Counted from the stretch's first letter, positions 28,816 to 38,396 are shown. The stretch: 64,000 nucleotides of DNA from Arthrobacter sp. MAHUQ-56 (GCF_019710585.1 NZ_JAIFZQ010000002.1:217481-281480), one strand, 5' to 3'. The notes: generated from the letters alone by a model not told the origin. Translations and numbers: made by a program.

Positions 28816-30696
28816 CTAGCGGCCGCGGCGCTCGTTTGACGCCGGGGCGGATGCGCGGCGGGGGCCGCTGCGCGCGGGACGGCCGGAGCCGTTGCCAGAA
28901 CCGCCGCTGCCCGAGCCGTAGGAGCCACCCGAGGTTCCGCCGGTGTTGGAGGACCAGACAGCCTTCGAACCGCCGGTGGCACCTGCAGCTGCACGCTGCC
29001 CGGTGGCCGGGCGGCCGCTGCGCTGGCCACTGCCTGAGGCGGGGCGGCCGCTCGACGCCGGGCGGCCGGTTCCGCCGCGGGGGGCGGCGCTGCGGGTGAT
29101 GCGGGAGTCGCCGCGACCCTCTGCTGCACGTCCGTCCGATCCGCGGCCAGCCGATGAGCGGCCACCTGCCGCGGGGACGTCGTTCCGGTGGGTGCCGGCG
29201 GCGGTTCCCCGGCCGCGGGCGTTGCGGCGGGCAGCAGCTGCTGCCACAGCACGGTCCTCGTTCTGCTCCGCATTGCGGTCGAATGCTGCCCGGGCTTCCG
29301 TGCGGCCCTCGAAGGCGACAGCCCGGCGCTCGGCGCGGGGGACATCGGTGCGGGCGGGTTCGGCCGAAACCTTGCCGCGTCCGCCACGTCCACCACGACC
29401 TCCGGCTGACGGTGCAGCCTGGCGGCGTGCACGCTTGCGCTCGGCGTTGGCACCGGTGGAGGTGCCGCCGCCCTGCTTGGGGCCCTTGGCGGCCAGCAGC
29501 GCGGCGCGGGTGCGGGGGTCGACCTTTTCGGCAATGTCACCGACGAGTTCGGCCACGATGGGCGAGCTGGCCGTGACGCGTTCGAAGCTGACGTCAACAC
29601 CGGCGGCCTTCATGAGCTTCTTGACGTCGGTCTGCTGCTCCGGCAGGGTCAGCGTGACCACGGTGCCGTCGGAGCCGGCACGCGCGGTGCGGCCGGAACG
29701 GTGCAGGTAGGCCTTGTGCTCGGTGGGCGGATCCACGTGGATGACCAGCTCGACGTCGTCAACGTGCACACCGCGGGCGGCGACGTCGGTGGCCACCAGG
29801 ACGCGGACGTCGCCGTTGGAGAACTCGGCGAGGTTGCGGTCGCGGGCGTTCTGCGACAGGTTGCCGTGCAGGTCAACGGCGGGGATGCCGGCGTCGGTGA
29901 GGGTCTTGGCCAGCTTGCGGGCGTGGTGCTTGGTCCGCATGAAGAGGACGCGGCGGCCGGCACCGGAGGCGAGCTCCACGATCAGCTGCTTCTTGACGGT
30001 CTGGTCGTTCACCACGAGCACGTGGTGTTCCATGGTGGTCACCGCGGCCTGCGGGTCATCCACGGAGTGCGTCAACGGGTTGGACAGGTAGCGCTGGACG
30101 ATCTTGTCCACGCCGTTGTCCAGGGTGGCGGAGAAGAGCAGGCGCTGGCCCTGGCTGGGGGTCATGTCCATGAGCTTCTTGACCACCGGCAGGAAGCCGA
30201 GGTCCGCCATGTGGTCCGCTTCGTCAAGGACCGTGATCTCCACGGCCTCCAGGGTGAGGATGCGCTGGCGGATGAGGTCCTCCAGCCGGCCGGGGCAGGC
30301 AATGACAATGTCGACGCCGGCACGCAGCGCCTTTTCCTGCCGCGCCTGGGAGATGCCGCCGTAGATCACGATGGTGTTCAGCCCGGCGGCCTTTGCGAGC
30401 GGCTCGATGGTGGCGTTGATCTGCGTGGCCAGTTCACGGGTGGGTGCCAGGACCAGGCCCATGGGGCGGCCGGGCTTGCGGAAGTACTTGGCTTCCCGCT
30501 CAGCGAGTCTTGCTACAAGCGGGATAGCGAAAGCAATGGTTTTGCCGGATCCGGTCCGGCCGCGGCCCAGGACGTCACGACCGGAGAGCGTGTCCGGAAG
30601 GGTCTTCACCTGGATGGGAAACGGTTCAACGATTCCCTGCGCGGAAAGGGTGTCTGCAAGGGCCTTGGGAGTACCGAGGGCAGCAAAAGTAGTCAT
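28816..30696 (-). CDS. DEAD-box RNA helicase with long low-complexity C-terminus
   Basis: ATP-dependent RNA helicase of 626 residues. The core (about 1-375) has the Q motif (FPIQVKTLP near 20-28), Walker A GRGRTGSGKT near 44, PTRELA near 86, VLDEADHMADLG near 157-168, SAT (FSATLDNG near 190), and HRSGRTARAG near 332. Residues 405-626 are intrinsically disordered, rich in Arg, Gly, Ser and Ala with many RG steps, a usual RNA-binding tail that can drive condensates. RhlE-like by layout. It has a long leader and ends at the shared terminator. Confidence 0.93.
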   Translation of the reverse strand: MTTFAALGTPKALADTLSAQGIVEPFPIQVKTLPDTLSGRDVLGRGRTGSGKTIAFAIPLVARLAEREAKYFRKPGRPMGLVLAPTRELATQINATIEPLAKAAGLNTIVIYGGISQARQEKALRAGVDIVIACPGRLEDLIRQRILTLEAVEITVLDEADHMADLGFLPVVKKLMDMTPSQGQRLLFSATLDNGVDKIVQRYLSNPLTHSVDDPQAAVTTMEHHVLVVNDQTVKKQLIVELASGAGRRVLFMRTKHHARKLAKTLTDAGIPAVDLHGNLSQNARDRNLAEFSNGDVRVLVATDVAARGVHVDDVELVIHVDPPTEHKAYLHRSGRTARAGSDGTVVTLTLPEQQTDVKKLMKAAGVDVSFERVTASSPIVAELVGDIAEKVDPRTRAALLAAKGPKQGGGTSTGANAERKRARRQAAPSAGGRGGRGGRGKVSAEPARTDVPRAERRAVAFEGRTEARAAFDRNAEQNEDRAVAAAAARRNARGRGTAAGTHRNDVPAAGGRSSAGRGSDGRAAEGRGDSRITRSAAPRGGTGRPASSGRPASGSGQRSGRPATGQRAAAGATGGSKAVWSSNTGGTSGGSYGSGSGGSGNGSGRPARSGPRRASAPASNERRGR

Positions 30697-31022
30697 GTAG
30701 TTTTTACGGTCTTTCTGGCGGTATCCGGGCGGATATCGGCCCCCGATGCCGGTTGGACCAGGGGTTTCGCCGAAGAAAAGTCAGGTGGTCAACCGTGCCG
30801 CTGCAAATAAGGACAGCCGGCAGGGACCAAATGGAACGCGTTCATCGACGCAGGATGTGCCTCTCACATGAAGAAAGCCCACTCCCTGGAAAGGATCTCC
30901 AGATCAGGAGCAGGCGGCATCACTGCACATCAAGTTCCTCCAGTCTAGCATCCCGGCGCCGCTGCCCCCTCCTTCAGCTCCCGGCCGTTGCCTTCGGCAG
31001 TGCCGCGGGGCAGGCTGGACGC
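30697..31022. other. Gene-free interval: long helicase leader and methyltransferase upstream region
   Basis: No convincing gene lies in these 326 bases. On the minus strand TAGACT (30947-30942) is a possible -10 box, which would give the helicase a leader of about 240 bases; no good -35 is seen. On the plus strand CGGCAGTGCC lies just before the methyltransferase but no clear ribosome site is present. Several short imperfect hairpins occur, for example CCTGGAAAGGATCTCCAG at 30888-30905. No known riboswitch pattern was recognised. Confidence 0.4.
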
Positions 31023-31748
31023 ATGAGCGAAGAAGCGGCGCACCAGCATGCCATGCACGACGACGGCCCCTCACCTGACGGAGGAAATGGCGGCATCAGC
31101 GCCGCTTCCGCCTGGGACGAGCGGTACCGCACCAAGCCCCGGCTGTGGAGCGGCAAACCAAACCCGCAGCTGGTGCGGGAGGCGGGCGGCCTGAGGCCGG
31201 GCAAGGCGCTGGAACTTGGCTGCGGCGAAGGTGCGGACGCGATCTGGCTGGCGCAGCAGGGCTGGACGGTCACCGCCGTCGACGTTTCCGCGGTGGCGCT
31301 GGACCGGGCCCGGTCCCATGAGCTGGCCGAGCTGGCGCGCGAGAGCGTGCTGGCGTCGGAGGACAATATCGAAAGCCGGATCTCCTGGCAGCAGGCCGAC
31401 CTGGAGCAGTGGCGGCCGGAGGGAACCTACGAGCTGGTGACCTCCCAGTTCCTGCACTCGCAGGAGCTCGACTGGCGGATTCCGCTGCGGACCGCGGCGG
31501 CGGCGGTCAAGCCCGGCGGCACCCTGCTGGTGGTGGGCCACCATCCGGACCGGTTGCCGCCGTGGGGCGCCGGGCACATGCACGGGGACATGTTCTATAC
31601 CGGCGATGACCTGGTGCGGGAGCTGGGGCTGGGCGGCCCCGAATGGCAGCTGGAAGTCCTCACCACCCGTGAACGGCCCGTGACGGGTCCCGAAGGGCAG
31701 GAGGCCACCATCGCCGACGTCGTGCTGCGGGCCACGCGTCTTCCCTAG
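31023..31748 (+). CDS. Class I SAM-dependent methyltransferase
   Basis: Product of 241 residues. After a His/Asp-rich N-tail of about 28 residues comes a Rossmann methyltransferase: motif I LELGCGEGADAIWLA near 65-79, an acidic residue after VTAVDVSAVAL near 86-96, and the late motif LKPGGTLLVVGHH. It resembles tellurite/thiopurine-type small-molecule methyltransferases; the substrate is unknown. Its last four bases overlap the convergent MFS gene. Confidence 0.85.
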   Translation: MSEEAAHQHAMHDDGPSPDGGNGGISAASAWDERYRTKPRLWSGKPNPQLVREAGGLRPGKALELGCGEGADAIWLAQQGWTVTAVDVSAVALDRARSHELAELARESVLASEDNIESRISWQQADLEQWRPEGTYELVTSQFLHSQELDWRIPLRTAAAAVKPGGTLLVVGHHPDRLPPWGAGHMHGDMFYTGDDLVRELGLGGPEWQLEVLTTRERPVTGPEGQEATIADVVLRATRLP

Positions 31749-33121
31749 CTGCGGGTGGTGACCCGCGGCGCGACCAGCACCGCGGCGGCGCCTATCACCG
31801 CGGTAAGCCCGAAGACGCCCGCGAAGGACTGGACCGACGTCGTAAATGCCGCGAAGACGATGCCGGTGGCGGCCAGTGAAAGCGCCCCGCCCAGGGAGTC
31901 GGAGATGGACATCGCGGAGCTGTTGAAGCCTTCGTCCTCCTTGCTGGAGAGGGCCAGCGTCATCACGCTCAGGCGCGGGTAGAGCAGGCCCATCCCGCCG
32001 CCGGCGAGGGCCCAGCCGGCGATCGCCAGTGCGGCCGGCCAGTGCAGCGCCGTGGTGGCCAGGGCCAGCAGGACGGCGGCCAGGACCATCACGGATCCGG
32101 TCCGCACTGCAGACTGGTGCGGCAGCCTGGTGCCCAGCCGCCCCTGCACCGCGGCGGCGCCGGCCCAGGCCAGTGCCCCGCCCGTGAGGGTCAGGCCTGC
32201 CAGGGACGGCGGAAAGGCGTACTGGTCGATCAGCAGGTAGGGCAGGTAGACCTCGGCACCGAAGAAGGACGCCGACGCAAGCCCGCGGGCCAGGATCACG
32301 CTCGGCAGGCCGCGCCGGGCCGCGAGGGTCCCTGCGGGCACGAGCGGGCGGACCGCCAGCAGGGCCAGGACGACGGCGGCGACAGCCAGGACGGCGGTGG
32401 CGGCCGGGACCGCCGGAACGCGCACCTCGGCCGAGAGGTTCAGTCCCAGGACGGCGAGCGCTGCCAGGACGGCCCAGCCGAGCCGGTCCAGGGCCCACGG
32501 GACGGCGGGTGCGCTGGCCCGCTCCATCCCGCGCAGCAGCGGCACAATCATGGCCAGGGCGGGGACCACCAGCCCCACGACGCCCAGGAAAACCCAGTGC
32601 CAGCTGAAGACCTGCGCCACCAGGCCGGCGGCGAATGGCCCCACCAGCGACGGGACCACCCAGGCGGCCGAGAAGGCGGCGAAGATCCTGGGATGCAGCG
32701 GCCCCGGGTAGAAGCGCGCCACCAGAACGTACAGCGCCACGGTGAGGGCGCCGCCGCCAAGCCCCTGCACCAGCCGGCCGGCGACGAGCACCGGCATGGA
32801 CACGGCGGTGCCGGCGATCAGCAGGCCCAGCGCGAAGAGGCCCACCGAGACGTACAGCGGTTTGGCCGGCCCTCGACGGTCGGACCAGTTGCCGGCCCCC
32901 ACCATTCCGATCACGCCGGTGGCCAGCGGCCCCGCGAAGGCAAGCGCGTAGAGGCTCCCGCCGTTCAACTCCCGGCTGACCAGCGGCATGATGGTGGTAA
33001 CGGCGAGGGATTCAAAGGCAGCCAGGAACACCAGGGCGCAGGTACCAACGGTCACCCAGAGGTACGGCGCCCGGAAGATCCCTGCGGCGGGATGGGTGGC
33101 TGGAAGGGTGGAGTCCCGCAC
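31745..33121 (-). CDS. MFS transporter
   Basis: Integral membrane transporter of 458 residues with twelve or more helices; the first is near 22-42. The loop GNWSDRRGPAKPLYV near 78-92 is the MFS motif between helices 2 and 3. The start is GTG with TAGGAGCC upstream, and that site overlaps the stop region of the preceding MFS gene (33130), so the two are probably translationally linked. It resembles drug exporters; substrate unknown. Confidence 0.88.
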   Translation of the reverse strand: MRDSTLPATHPAAGIFRAPYLWVTVGTCALVFLAAFESLAVTTIMPLVSRELNGGSLYALAFAGPLATGVIGMVGAGNWSDRRGPAKPLYVSVGLFALGLLIAGTAVSMPVLVAGRLVQGLGGGALTVALYVLVARFYPGPLHPRIFAAFSAAWVVPSLVGPFAAGLVAQVFSWHWVFLGVVGLVVPALAMIVPLLRGMERASAPAVPWALDRLGWAVLAALAVLGLNLSAEVRVPAVPAATAVLAVAAVVLALLAVRPLVPAGTLAARRGLPSVILARGLASASFFGAEVYLPYLLIDQYAFPPSLAGLTLTGGALAWAGAAAVQGRLGTRLPHQSAVRTGSVMVLAAVLLALATTALHWPAALAIAGWALAGGGMGLLYPRLSVMTLALSSKEDEGFNSSAMSISDSLGGALSLAATGIVFAAFTTSVQSFAGVFGLTAVIGAAAVLVAPRVTTRS

Positions 33122-33129
33122 TCCGGCTC

Positions 33130-34479
33130 CTAGTCCACGTACCGGGCGCGGCCGGAGCGGTAGCCGAACACGGCGGCCAGCAGGCCCACCACCGTGAACA
33201 GGATTCCGGCCGGCACGAACGATCCGGTGGCCTGGTGCAGTTGCCCCACCATCAAGGTCCCCGCGGAGCCCACTCCGTAGCCCACGCCCTGCATCATGCC
33301 CGAGAGGTGCGCGGCCGTGTGGCCGTCACGCGTGCGCAGCATGATCAGTGTCAGGGCGGCGGCAGTGAGGCTTCCCTGGCCCAGTCCCAGCAGCCCGGCC
33401 CACACCCACACCAGGTCCAGGGGTCCCAGGATGCTCAGCACGAAACCGCTGCCGGTCATCAGGGCCACCACGGTGTTGATGGCCCGCTGGTCCCGGAACC
33501 TGGCCGCCAGCGCCGGCGCGAACAGTGAGCCCAGCATCTGCAGCACGATGCAGACGGCCACGATGAGCCCGGCCGTCGCACCGTCCACGCCGCGTTCGCG
33601 CAGGATCGGCGCCAGCCACGCGAAACCGCTGAACGACATCATGGCCTGCAGCACCATGAAGATGGTCACCTGCCAGGCCACGGACGACCGCCACACATTC
33701 ACGCCGTCCCTGACCGCCTGGTGCCGGATGCTTCCCTGGCGTACAGCCACGGGCAGGAAAAGGAGAAGCACGACGCCGGCAGGAACCGCCCACATCCACA
33801 GCGCTGCCGTCCACTCCCCCGTCGCCGTGTAGACCGGGTAGGTGAAGCCGGCACCCAGCGCGGCGGACGCACAGATGGCAGTCGTGTACAGCCCGCCCAT
33901 CAGGCCGAGCCGGTGGGGGAAGTCGCGCTTCACCAGGCCCGGGAGGAGGACGTTGCACAGGGCGATGGCGGCACCGCAGGCTGCCGTGCCCGCGAGGAGC
34001 GCAGGCAGGTGCCCGGCACCTCCGCCCATCGCTGCCCCGAAGTCCACCGGACGCAGCAGCAGTCCAGATGTCAGCAATGCCATGGCGCCCAGCAGCACCC
34101 GCTCTGCGCCGAACCGGCGGGCCAGGACCGGGGCCAGCGGGGCGAACACGCCCAGGAGCGTCACTGGCACGGTAGTCAGCACCACCACGGACCAGCCCGG
34201 CAGCCCGGCCTGGGAGGCCACCTCCGGCAGGACAGCGGAGAAACTGGAAAAGACGCTGCGCAGGTTCAGCCCGATCAGGACCAGGCACACGCCCAGGTAA
34301 GTGAGGGCCCGCCGGCTGCCGACGCGGGTGGGTCCAGCGGGGGGAAGCTCATCAATTTCGGCATCCACCAGCGTGCTGGGATCCACCAGGCTGCTGCCCG
34401 TCCGGGCCCGGCCCTGGCCGTCTTCGAAGACAGCCCCCCGCCGTTGGTTCCCTGGCCCGGCATTCGTTGCGTCCATCAT
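33130..34479 (-). CDS. MFS transporter, CynX/NimT family
   Basis: Product of 449 residues with about twelve helices, the first at about 60-80. The block LNLRSVFSSFSAVLPEVASQAG near 70-91 and the paired GLMGGLYTT later are characteristic of the CynX/NimT (cyanate and nitroimidazole) branch. Residues 1-55 form a polar cytoplasmic tail. The first of two adjacent ATG codons is used; no strong ribosome site is present. It precedes a second, unrelated MFS gene in one operon. Confidence 0.87.
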   Translation of the reverse strand: MMDATNAGPGNQRRGAVFEDGQGRARTGSSLVDPSTLVDAEIDELPPAGPTRVGSRRALTYLGVCLVLIGLNLRSVFSSFSAVLPEVASQAGLPGWSVVVLTTVPVTLLGVFAPLAPVLARRFGAERVLLGAMALLTSGLLLRPVDFGAAMGGGAGHLPALLAGTAACGAAIALCNVLLPGLVKRDFPHRLGLMGGLYTTAICASAALGAGFTYPVYTATGEWTAALWMWAVPAGVVLLLFLPVAVRQGSIRHQAVRDGVNVWRSSVAWQVTIFMVLQAMMSFSGFAWLAPILRERGVDGATAGLIVAVCIVLQMLGSLFAPALAARFRDQRAINTVVALMTGSGFVLSILGPLDLVWVWAGLLGLGQGSLTAAALTLIMLRTRDGHTAAHLSGMMQGVGYGVGSAGTLMVGQLHQATGSFVPAGILFTVVGLLAAVFGYRSGRARYVD

Positions 34480-34613
34480 CCCCACATTCTCGCAGGCGAG
34501 CGCAGGCGGGGTTTTCCACATACGGCAGGACGTACCTTCTGGTGCCTGGCCACGCTCCCTACGTTGGAACCAGCCGCGGTTGCCCGGACCGCCGCACCGA
34601 TCGAAGGAGCGCC

Positions 34614-35021
34614 ATGGAAACCACCCCGCCGCAGGAACCCCGCCCCGCACCCCTGGGGGACTTTCGGGAGGCGCCCGGGCAGCAGCAGGAGGGTGCGCCC
34701 GCGAACAAGGGACCAACCAGCCTGGTCCTGGCGATCCTTGCCCCGTTAAGCATGTTCCTCACCGGGCCGTTCGCGGGGCTGGCTATGCTGCTGACCCACG
34801 GGGACGATGGGTACTCCCGGACACCATGGGTGGCTCCCCTCGTGCTGTTCAGCCTCCCCCTCCTCTTTGGCACGCTCGCCCTCCGGCTGGCCTTGCCCGC
34901 CTTGAAAGGATCACCGCGGAACTCCGGCAACTGGTCCGCCGCGGCAGTTTCCCTGTGCATTTGCGGCCTGGTGTTTGTCCTCGCCTTGGGCCCTGCGCTC
35001 AGCCTCACGGGCCTTTTCTAA
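34614..35021 (+). CDS. Small membrane protein, Pro-rich N-terminus
   Basis: Product of 135 residues: a polar N-tail (about 1-35, PPQEPRPAPLGDFREAPG) and three hydrophobic helices, roughly 37-58, 72-92 and 107-130. The GAAGGAG site four bases before ATG 34614 makes this start clear. Similar small proteins (DUF4190-like layout) are common in actinobacteria but I do not recognise a family with certainty. Function unknown. Confidence 0.6.
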   Translation: METTPPQEPRPAPLGDFREAPGQQQEGAPANKGPTSLVLAILAPLSMFLTGPFAGLAMLLTHGDDGYSRTPWVAPLVLFSLPLLFGTLALRLALPALKGSPRNSGNWSAAAVSLCICGLVFVLALGPALSLTGLF

Positions 35022-35179
35022 CCCGGCACCGCGCCTCGAACCGACGCACGCCCGAACCTGGCATAACACCGGAGCGGATTAAACAAATATGCACGGATCC
35101 CGGCCCGGCTTTTGCTCCGGCCGGCTCGAGCGCCGGCCCCGCTGCCTGCCTGGCCTTCAGCGGCGCTATTCTGGAAAGG

Positions 35180-36103
35180 ATGAGCGAATCCCCGGAAAAC
35201 CCCCAGCAGCCGCATGTCCCGAGGCCCGTCACGCCCGGGACCCAGGCTTCCTTCGGCACCTACGGCGGGCGGCCGGTCAGCTTCGTGCGCCGCGGCACCC
35301 GGCTGCAGGGACGCCGGCAGGCAGCCTGGGCCGAACACGCCGAGCGCTGGGCGGTCGACGTTCCGCGGCACGTGGCCAACACCTCCGTCCACCCCGACTA
35401 CACATTCGACGCCGCGGCCGAGTTTGGCCGCGAGGCACCGCTCATCGTGGAGATCGGTTCCGGCCTGGGCGACGCCATCTGCCACGCCGCCGAGCAGAAC
35501 CCCGACACCAACTTCCTGGCCGTCGAGGTGTACACCCCCGGACTGGCCAACACCATCATCAAGATCAACAACCGCGGCCTGGACAACGTGCGGGTTGTCG
35601 AGGCCAACGCCCCCGAAGTCCTGGCCACCATGCTGCCGGAGGGCTCGGTCACCGAACTCTGGGTGTTCTTCCCGGACCCCTGGCACAAGTCCCGGCACCA
35701 CAAGCGCCGCCTCATCCAGCCCGAATTCGTCCAGCTGGCCGCACGCGTGCTGAAGCCGGGCGGACTGTTCCGGATCGCCACGGACTGGTCCAATTACGCC
35801 ATCCACGTCCGCGATGTCATGACCGGCTCCGCGGAGTTTGAGAACCTGCACACCGGCGAGCGCCGCGGCCCGGAAAGCCCGCTGACCCACGTGTGGCAGT
35901 CCGGCGTTGAATCGGTCGTGGGCGGCGCGCCGGTACGCGAGGGCCGTGCACCGGTCAGCACCGGGCATACAGGACCCAACGAAGGGGTGGACGAGACCGG
36001 CGGCTGGGCTCCCCGGTTCGAAGGCAGGATCCGGACCAGCTTTGAGGCCAAGGCCCACGAGGCCGGGCGCCTGATCTTCGACCTCTGCTACCGCCGCAGC
36101 TGA
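35180..36103 (+). CDS. trmB: tRNA (guanine-N7-)-methyltransferase
   Basis: Methylates G46 of the tRNA variable loop using SAM. Product of 307 residues. Motif I is IVEIGSGLGDAICHAA near 90-105, an acid follows in LAVEVYTPG, and the TrmB signature is FFPDPWHKSRHHKRRLIQ near 165-182. It is longer than the usual 210-250 residues; the extra part is a polar N-tail of about 35 residues and a loop of about 35 residues (VREGRAPVSTGHTGPNEGVD) near 250. ATG 35180 follows GGAAAGG. Confidence 0.95.
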   Translation: MSESPENPQQPHVPRPVTPGTQASFGTYGGRPVSFVRRGTRLQGRRQAAWAEHAERWAVDVPRHVANTSVHPDYTFDAAAEFGREAPLIVEIGSGLGDAICHAAEQNPDTNFLAVEVYTPGLANTIIKINNRGLDNVRVVEANAPEVLATMLPEGSVTELWVFFPDPWHKSRHHKRRLIQPEFVQLAARVLKPGGLFRIATDWSNYAIHVRDVMTGSAEFENLHTGERRGPESPLTHVWQSGVESVVGGAPVREGRAPVSTGHTGPNEGVDETGGWAPRFEGRIRTSFEAKAHEAGRLIFDLCYRRS

Positions 36104-36137
36104 CGTCGCTGCCCTGCCGGGTCGGCCGGTCCCGCTG

Positions 36138-36169
36138 GGCCGGCGGTCCAGGGGGCCGGCGGTTCAGGG
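36138..36169. repeat. 16-bp tandem repeat, two copies
   Basis: Two adjacent copies of GGCCGGCGGTYCAGGG (36138-36153 and 36154-36169) differ at one base. They lie between convergent trmB and the WXG partner gene. A slippage-prone GC-rich stretch with no visible function. Confidence 0.6.
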
Positions 36170-36187
36170 GACGGCCCAGAAGGCTGT

Positions 36188-36634
36188 TCAGCCGACGCTG
36201 ATGCCCGCGACGATCTCTTTGAGCATGCCCAGCCGCGGCTCGGCTTCGGCGTCCAGGTATGGCCAGATGACCACCACGCCGATGAAGCGCCCGCTTTCCC
36301 ACACACCAACGGTGGCCGCCACCTTCGCCGCCCCGTCGCCGTCGTCATATCCCACCACCACGGCGTACGCGGCTTTGCCGGGCAGGTCCAGCTCGCCCTC
36401 GGCCAGGAGGGTGCCCGCGCGCTCCTCGAGGTAGAAGCCGGACATCAGGTGCGCCCAGCCGTTGGCCTGCGGCGCATCCTGCACCGAGGTGTCGTCCTTG
36501 ATGACGGTGACCAGGACACCGCCCAGCAGCCCGTACTGTTCGCTGTTGGGCCCGGCCGTGGAGTCTTCCAGGACCTGCGTGTGCTCGGGGAAATCGGCGG
36601 TGAAGCCCAGCGGGGATTCGATGTGCACTGACAT
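36188..36634 (-). CDS. Small partner of the WXG-like protein, unknown function
   Basis: Product of 148 residues, no signal peptide and no membrane segment. It reads as an alpha/beta fold with an opening FTADFPEHTQVLED, a central AYAVVVGYDDGDGA and a conserved-looking end GRFIGVVVIWPYLDAEAEPRL. The secondary-structure rhythm recalls DcrB/LpqN-like proteins, but this is a weak guess. It starts four bases after the stop of the large WXG-like gene, with its ribosome site inside that gene, so both are made together. It may be a chaperone, immunity or anchoring partner. Confidence 0.6.
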   Translation of the reverse strand: MSVHIESPLGFTADFPEHTQVLEDSTAGPNSEQYGLLGGVLVTVIKDDTSVQDAPQANGWAHLMSGFYLEERAGTLLAEGELDLPGKAAYAVVVGYDDGDGAAKVAATVGVWESGRFIGVVVIWPYLDAEAEPRLGMLKEIVAGISVG

Positions 36635-36638
36635 TGGT

Positions 36639-38219
36639 TCAGAGCCTCTCGAGCTTGGTGTCGTTGGGGACTTTATAGTACGTGGACACGTTGGTGGTGG
36701 CCTGGTTCTCGGTCTTGACGTCCACCTCGCCGACCTTCACGTCGAACCCGGCCTCATTGGTGGCGGTCACCACGGAATTGACCTGGACGGTGGCGGACCC
36801 TGCCTCGTACAGCCTGGCCGCGTCGCGGGCGGCGCCGGCCTCGTTCCCCAGCGCAACATTGCGCAGGTAGCTGTCGATGACCGGCTGGTTCCCGGGCGAG
36901 TAGTCGATGTCGATCCTGACCGTGCCCTGGGTCCCGGCCGTAACCGTGGAATCGAACTTGGCGGCCTCGGTCTTCACGCCGGACGTGACGCCCTGGGCCA
37001 CCGTCCCGTCCATGGACACGGAGACGGAGTCGATGTTGTTGCCCTTGTCCAGGTTGACCTGCAGCCCGCCCTTGCCGGAAGCCTCGAAGACCCGGCCGTC
37101 CAGGTTGAGCTTGCCCTGGGCGGAGACCTCGCCGCTGGCGGTGGACGTGCCGTCCGTCAGGTTCCGTTCGTAGGCCAGGTCAAGCTTCGCCCCGCCGGAC
37201 GCCGTCCCGGCCTCGCCGGAGGCTTCCAGCGAGAAGGTTCCCTTGGCCTTGTCCGTCTGCCCGGTGGAACCGTTGTCGTTCGCGGCATCATTGATGGTGT
37301 CCAGGATGTACCCGGGCGGGTTGCCGGCCACGTCCTTGATCTCGCCGATGCTGTCCGGCGGGAGGTCCCGGTACATCTGCTCCCGGGCAGCCATGGCTTC
37401 CTCCACGCTGGCGAACTGGTACTCGCGCGAGACCTCTCCGGTGAGGGTAGCCCCCGCCGTGCCGGTGGTGTCGTTGACGCCCAGGCCCATGTTTCCGTAG
37501 ACCTTCATGGTTGCGGATCCGTCAGCGTTTTCCACCACCTCGGTTCCCACTTCGGCCCCGCCGTGGACCCAGGCCACCCGGGCTTCAATGGACGCTTTGC
37601 CGGTCTCGGTATAGACCGGGATGTCTGCCCGGGCCAACTCCTGGAGGTGCTCTTTGGCGAGCCGCTGCGCGGCGGCGGGGATGCCGCCGTCCATCCGCAT
37701 GAGGCCTTCGGCGAAGGGGCCGTCGCTGCCCTCGCCCTCAATCAGGTACTTCCGGTCCGCGGCCGACAGGCTGTCCCACCATTTGGCCTGCTCCTCGGGG
37801 CTGGCATGCAGCATCCGGTCCAGGCCGGTTTCCAGTTCCTTCCGGTGCTCGGCCGCCTCCTGCGCGGCCTCGGCCTTCTCCTGCAGCCACTCCCTGGCCT
37901 GGGACGCCAGCGAGGTGAGCCGGTCCCAGGTGCTGCTTGGGGAACTTCCGGAATTGGCGGCGGAGGCCTTTTCCTGCTCGTCGGCGTGCTTCAGGAGGAT
38001 CTTCGAGTTCTGCCGCAGGCTGGCGACCACCTTGTCCAGGCTGGGCCTGTGGCTCCCGGTCCATTCCTGCCGGAAGAGGTCACCGTCGCGTCCCTTCCAC
38101 GGTGCCGACTGGATCTGGCTTTGCAGGGAACCTGCACGGCTGCTCAGCAGGGCCGCTGCCTGCTCGGCCGCCTTGGCCAGCGCCCGCAACTGGCTGGTGT
38201 CAGCGCCGTAAAAAGTCAT
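36639..38219 (-). CDS. WXG100-like N-domain fused to a long repetitive beta-rich region
   Basis: Product of 526 residues without signal peptide. Residues 1-100 are helical, with the WXG motif APWKG at 40-43 (Trp41, Gly43) between two helices as in type VII (ESX/WSS) substrates; the usual YxxxD/E tail is not evident. Residues 100-170 are a charged coiled-coil-like helix. From about 230 to 526 the chain alternates polar and hydrophobic residues with recurring short units (GTFSLEASGEAG, GEVSAQGKLNLDG, ASGKGGLQVNLD), suggesting a beta-solenoid or long beta-sheet. No toxin domain is recognised. ATG 38219 follows GGGGGAC. Confidence 0.65.
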   Translation of the reverse strand: MTFYGADTSQLRALAKAAEQAAALLSSRAGSLQSQIQSAPWKGRDGDLFRQEWTGSHRPSLDKVVASLRQNSKILLKHADEQEKASAANSGSSPSSTWDRLTSLASQAREWLQEKAEAAQEAAEHRKELETGLDRMLHASPEEQAKWWDSLSAADRKYLIEGEGSDGPFAEGLMRMDGGIPAAAQRLAKEHLQELARADIPVYTETGKASIEARVAWVHGGAEVGTEVVENADGSATMKVYGNMGLGVNDTTGTAGATLTGEVSREYQFASVEEAMAAREQMYRDLPPDSIGEIKDVAGNPPGYILDTINDAANDNGSTGQTDKAKGTFSLEASGEAGTASGGAKLDLAYERNLTDGTSTASGEVSAQGKLNLDGRVFEASGKGGLQVNLDKGNNIDSVSVSMDGTVAQGVTSGVKTEAAKFDSTVTAGTQGTVRIDIDYSPGNQPVIDSYLRNVALGNEAGAARDAARLYEAGSATVQVNSVVTATNEAGFDVKVGEVDVKTENQATTNVSTYYKVPNDTKLERL

Positions 38220-38396
38220 GGTGTCCCCCGGAGAAGTGTGCGGTGCGTTTCGATCACTGGTCTTTATGGTGGCATAGGCACCATGAGGCGGCGATGGGGA
38301 ACCCTCCCCATGCTGTCCCGGCGCAGGTGCCCGTGGCACGATTACCTGTATAACAAGGGCACGCACTCCAGCGCAGCCGCGCATGTCCAAAAGGAA

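Noticed and set aside
28816..29500. Repetitive DNA at the helicase 3' end as a possible CRISPR or mobile repeat
   Set aside because: The repetition comes from Arg/Gly/Ser/Ala codons of the disordered helicase tail; units are not uniform and have no spacers.
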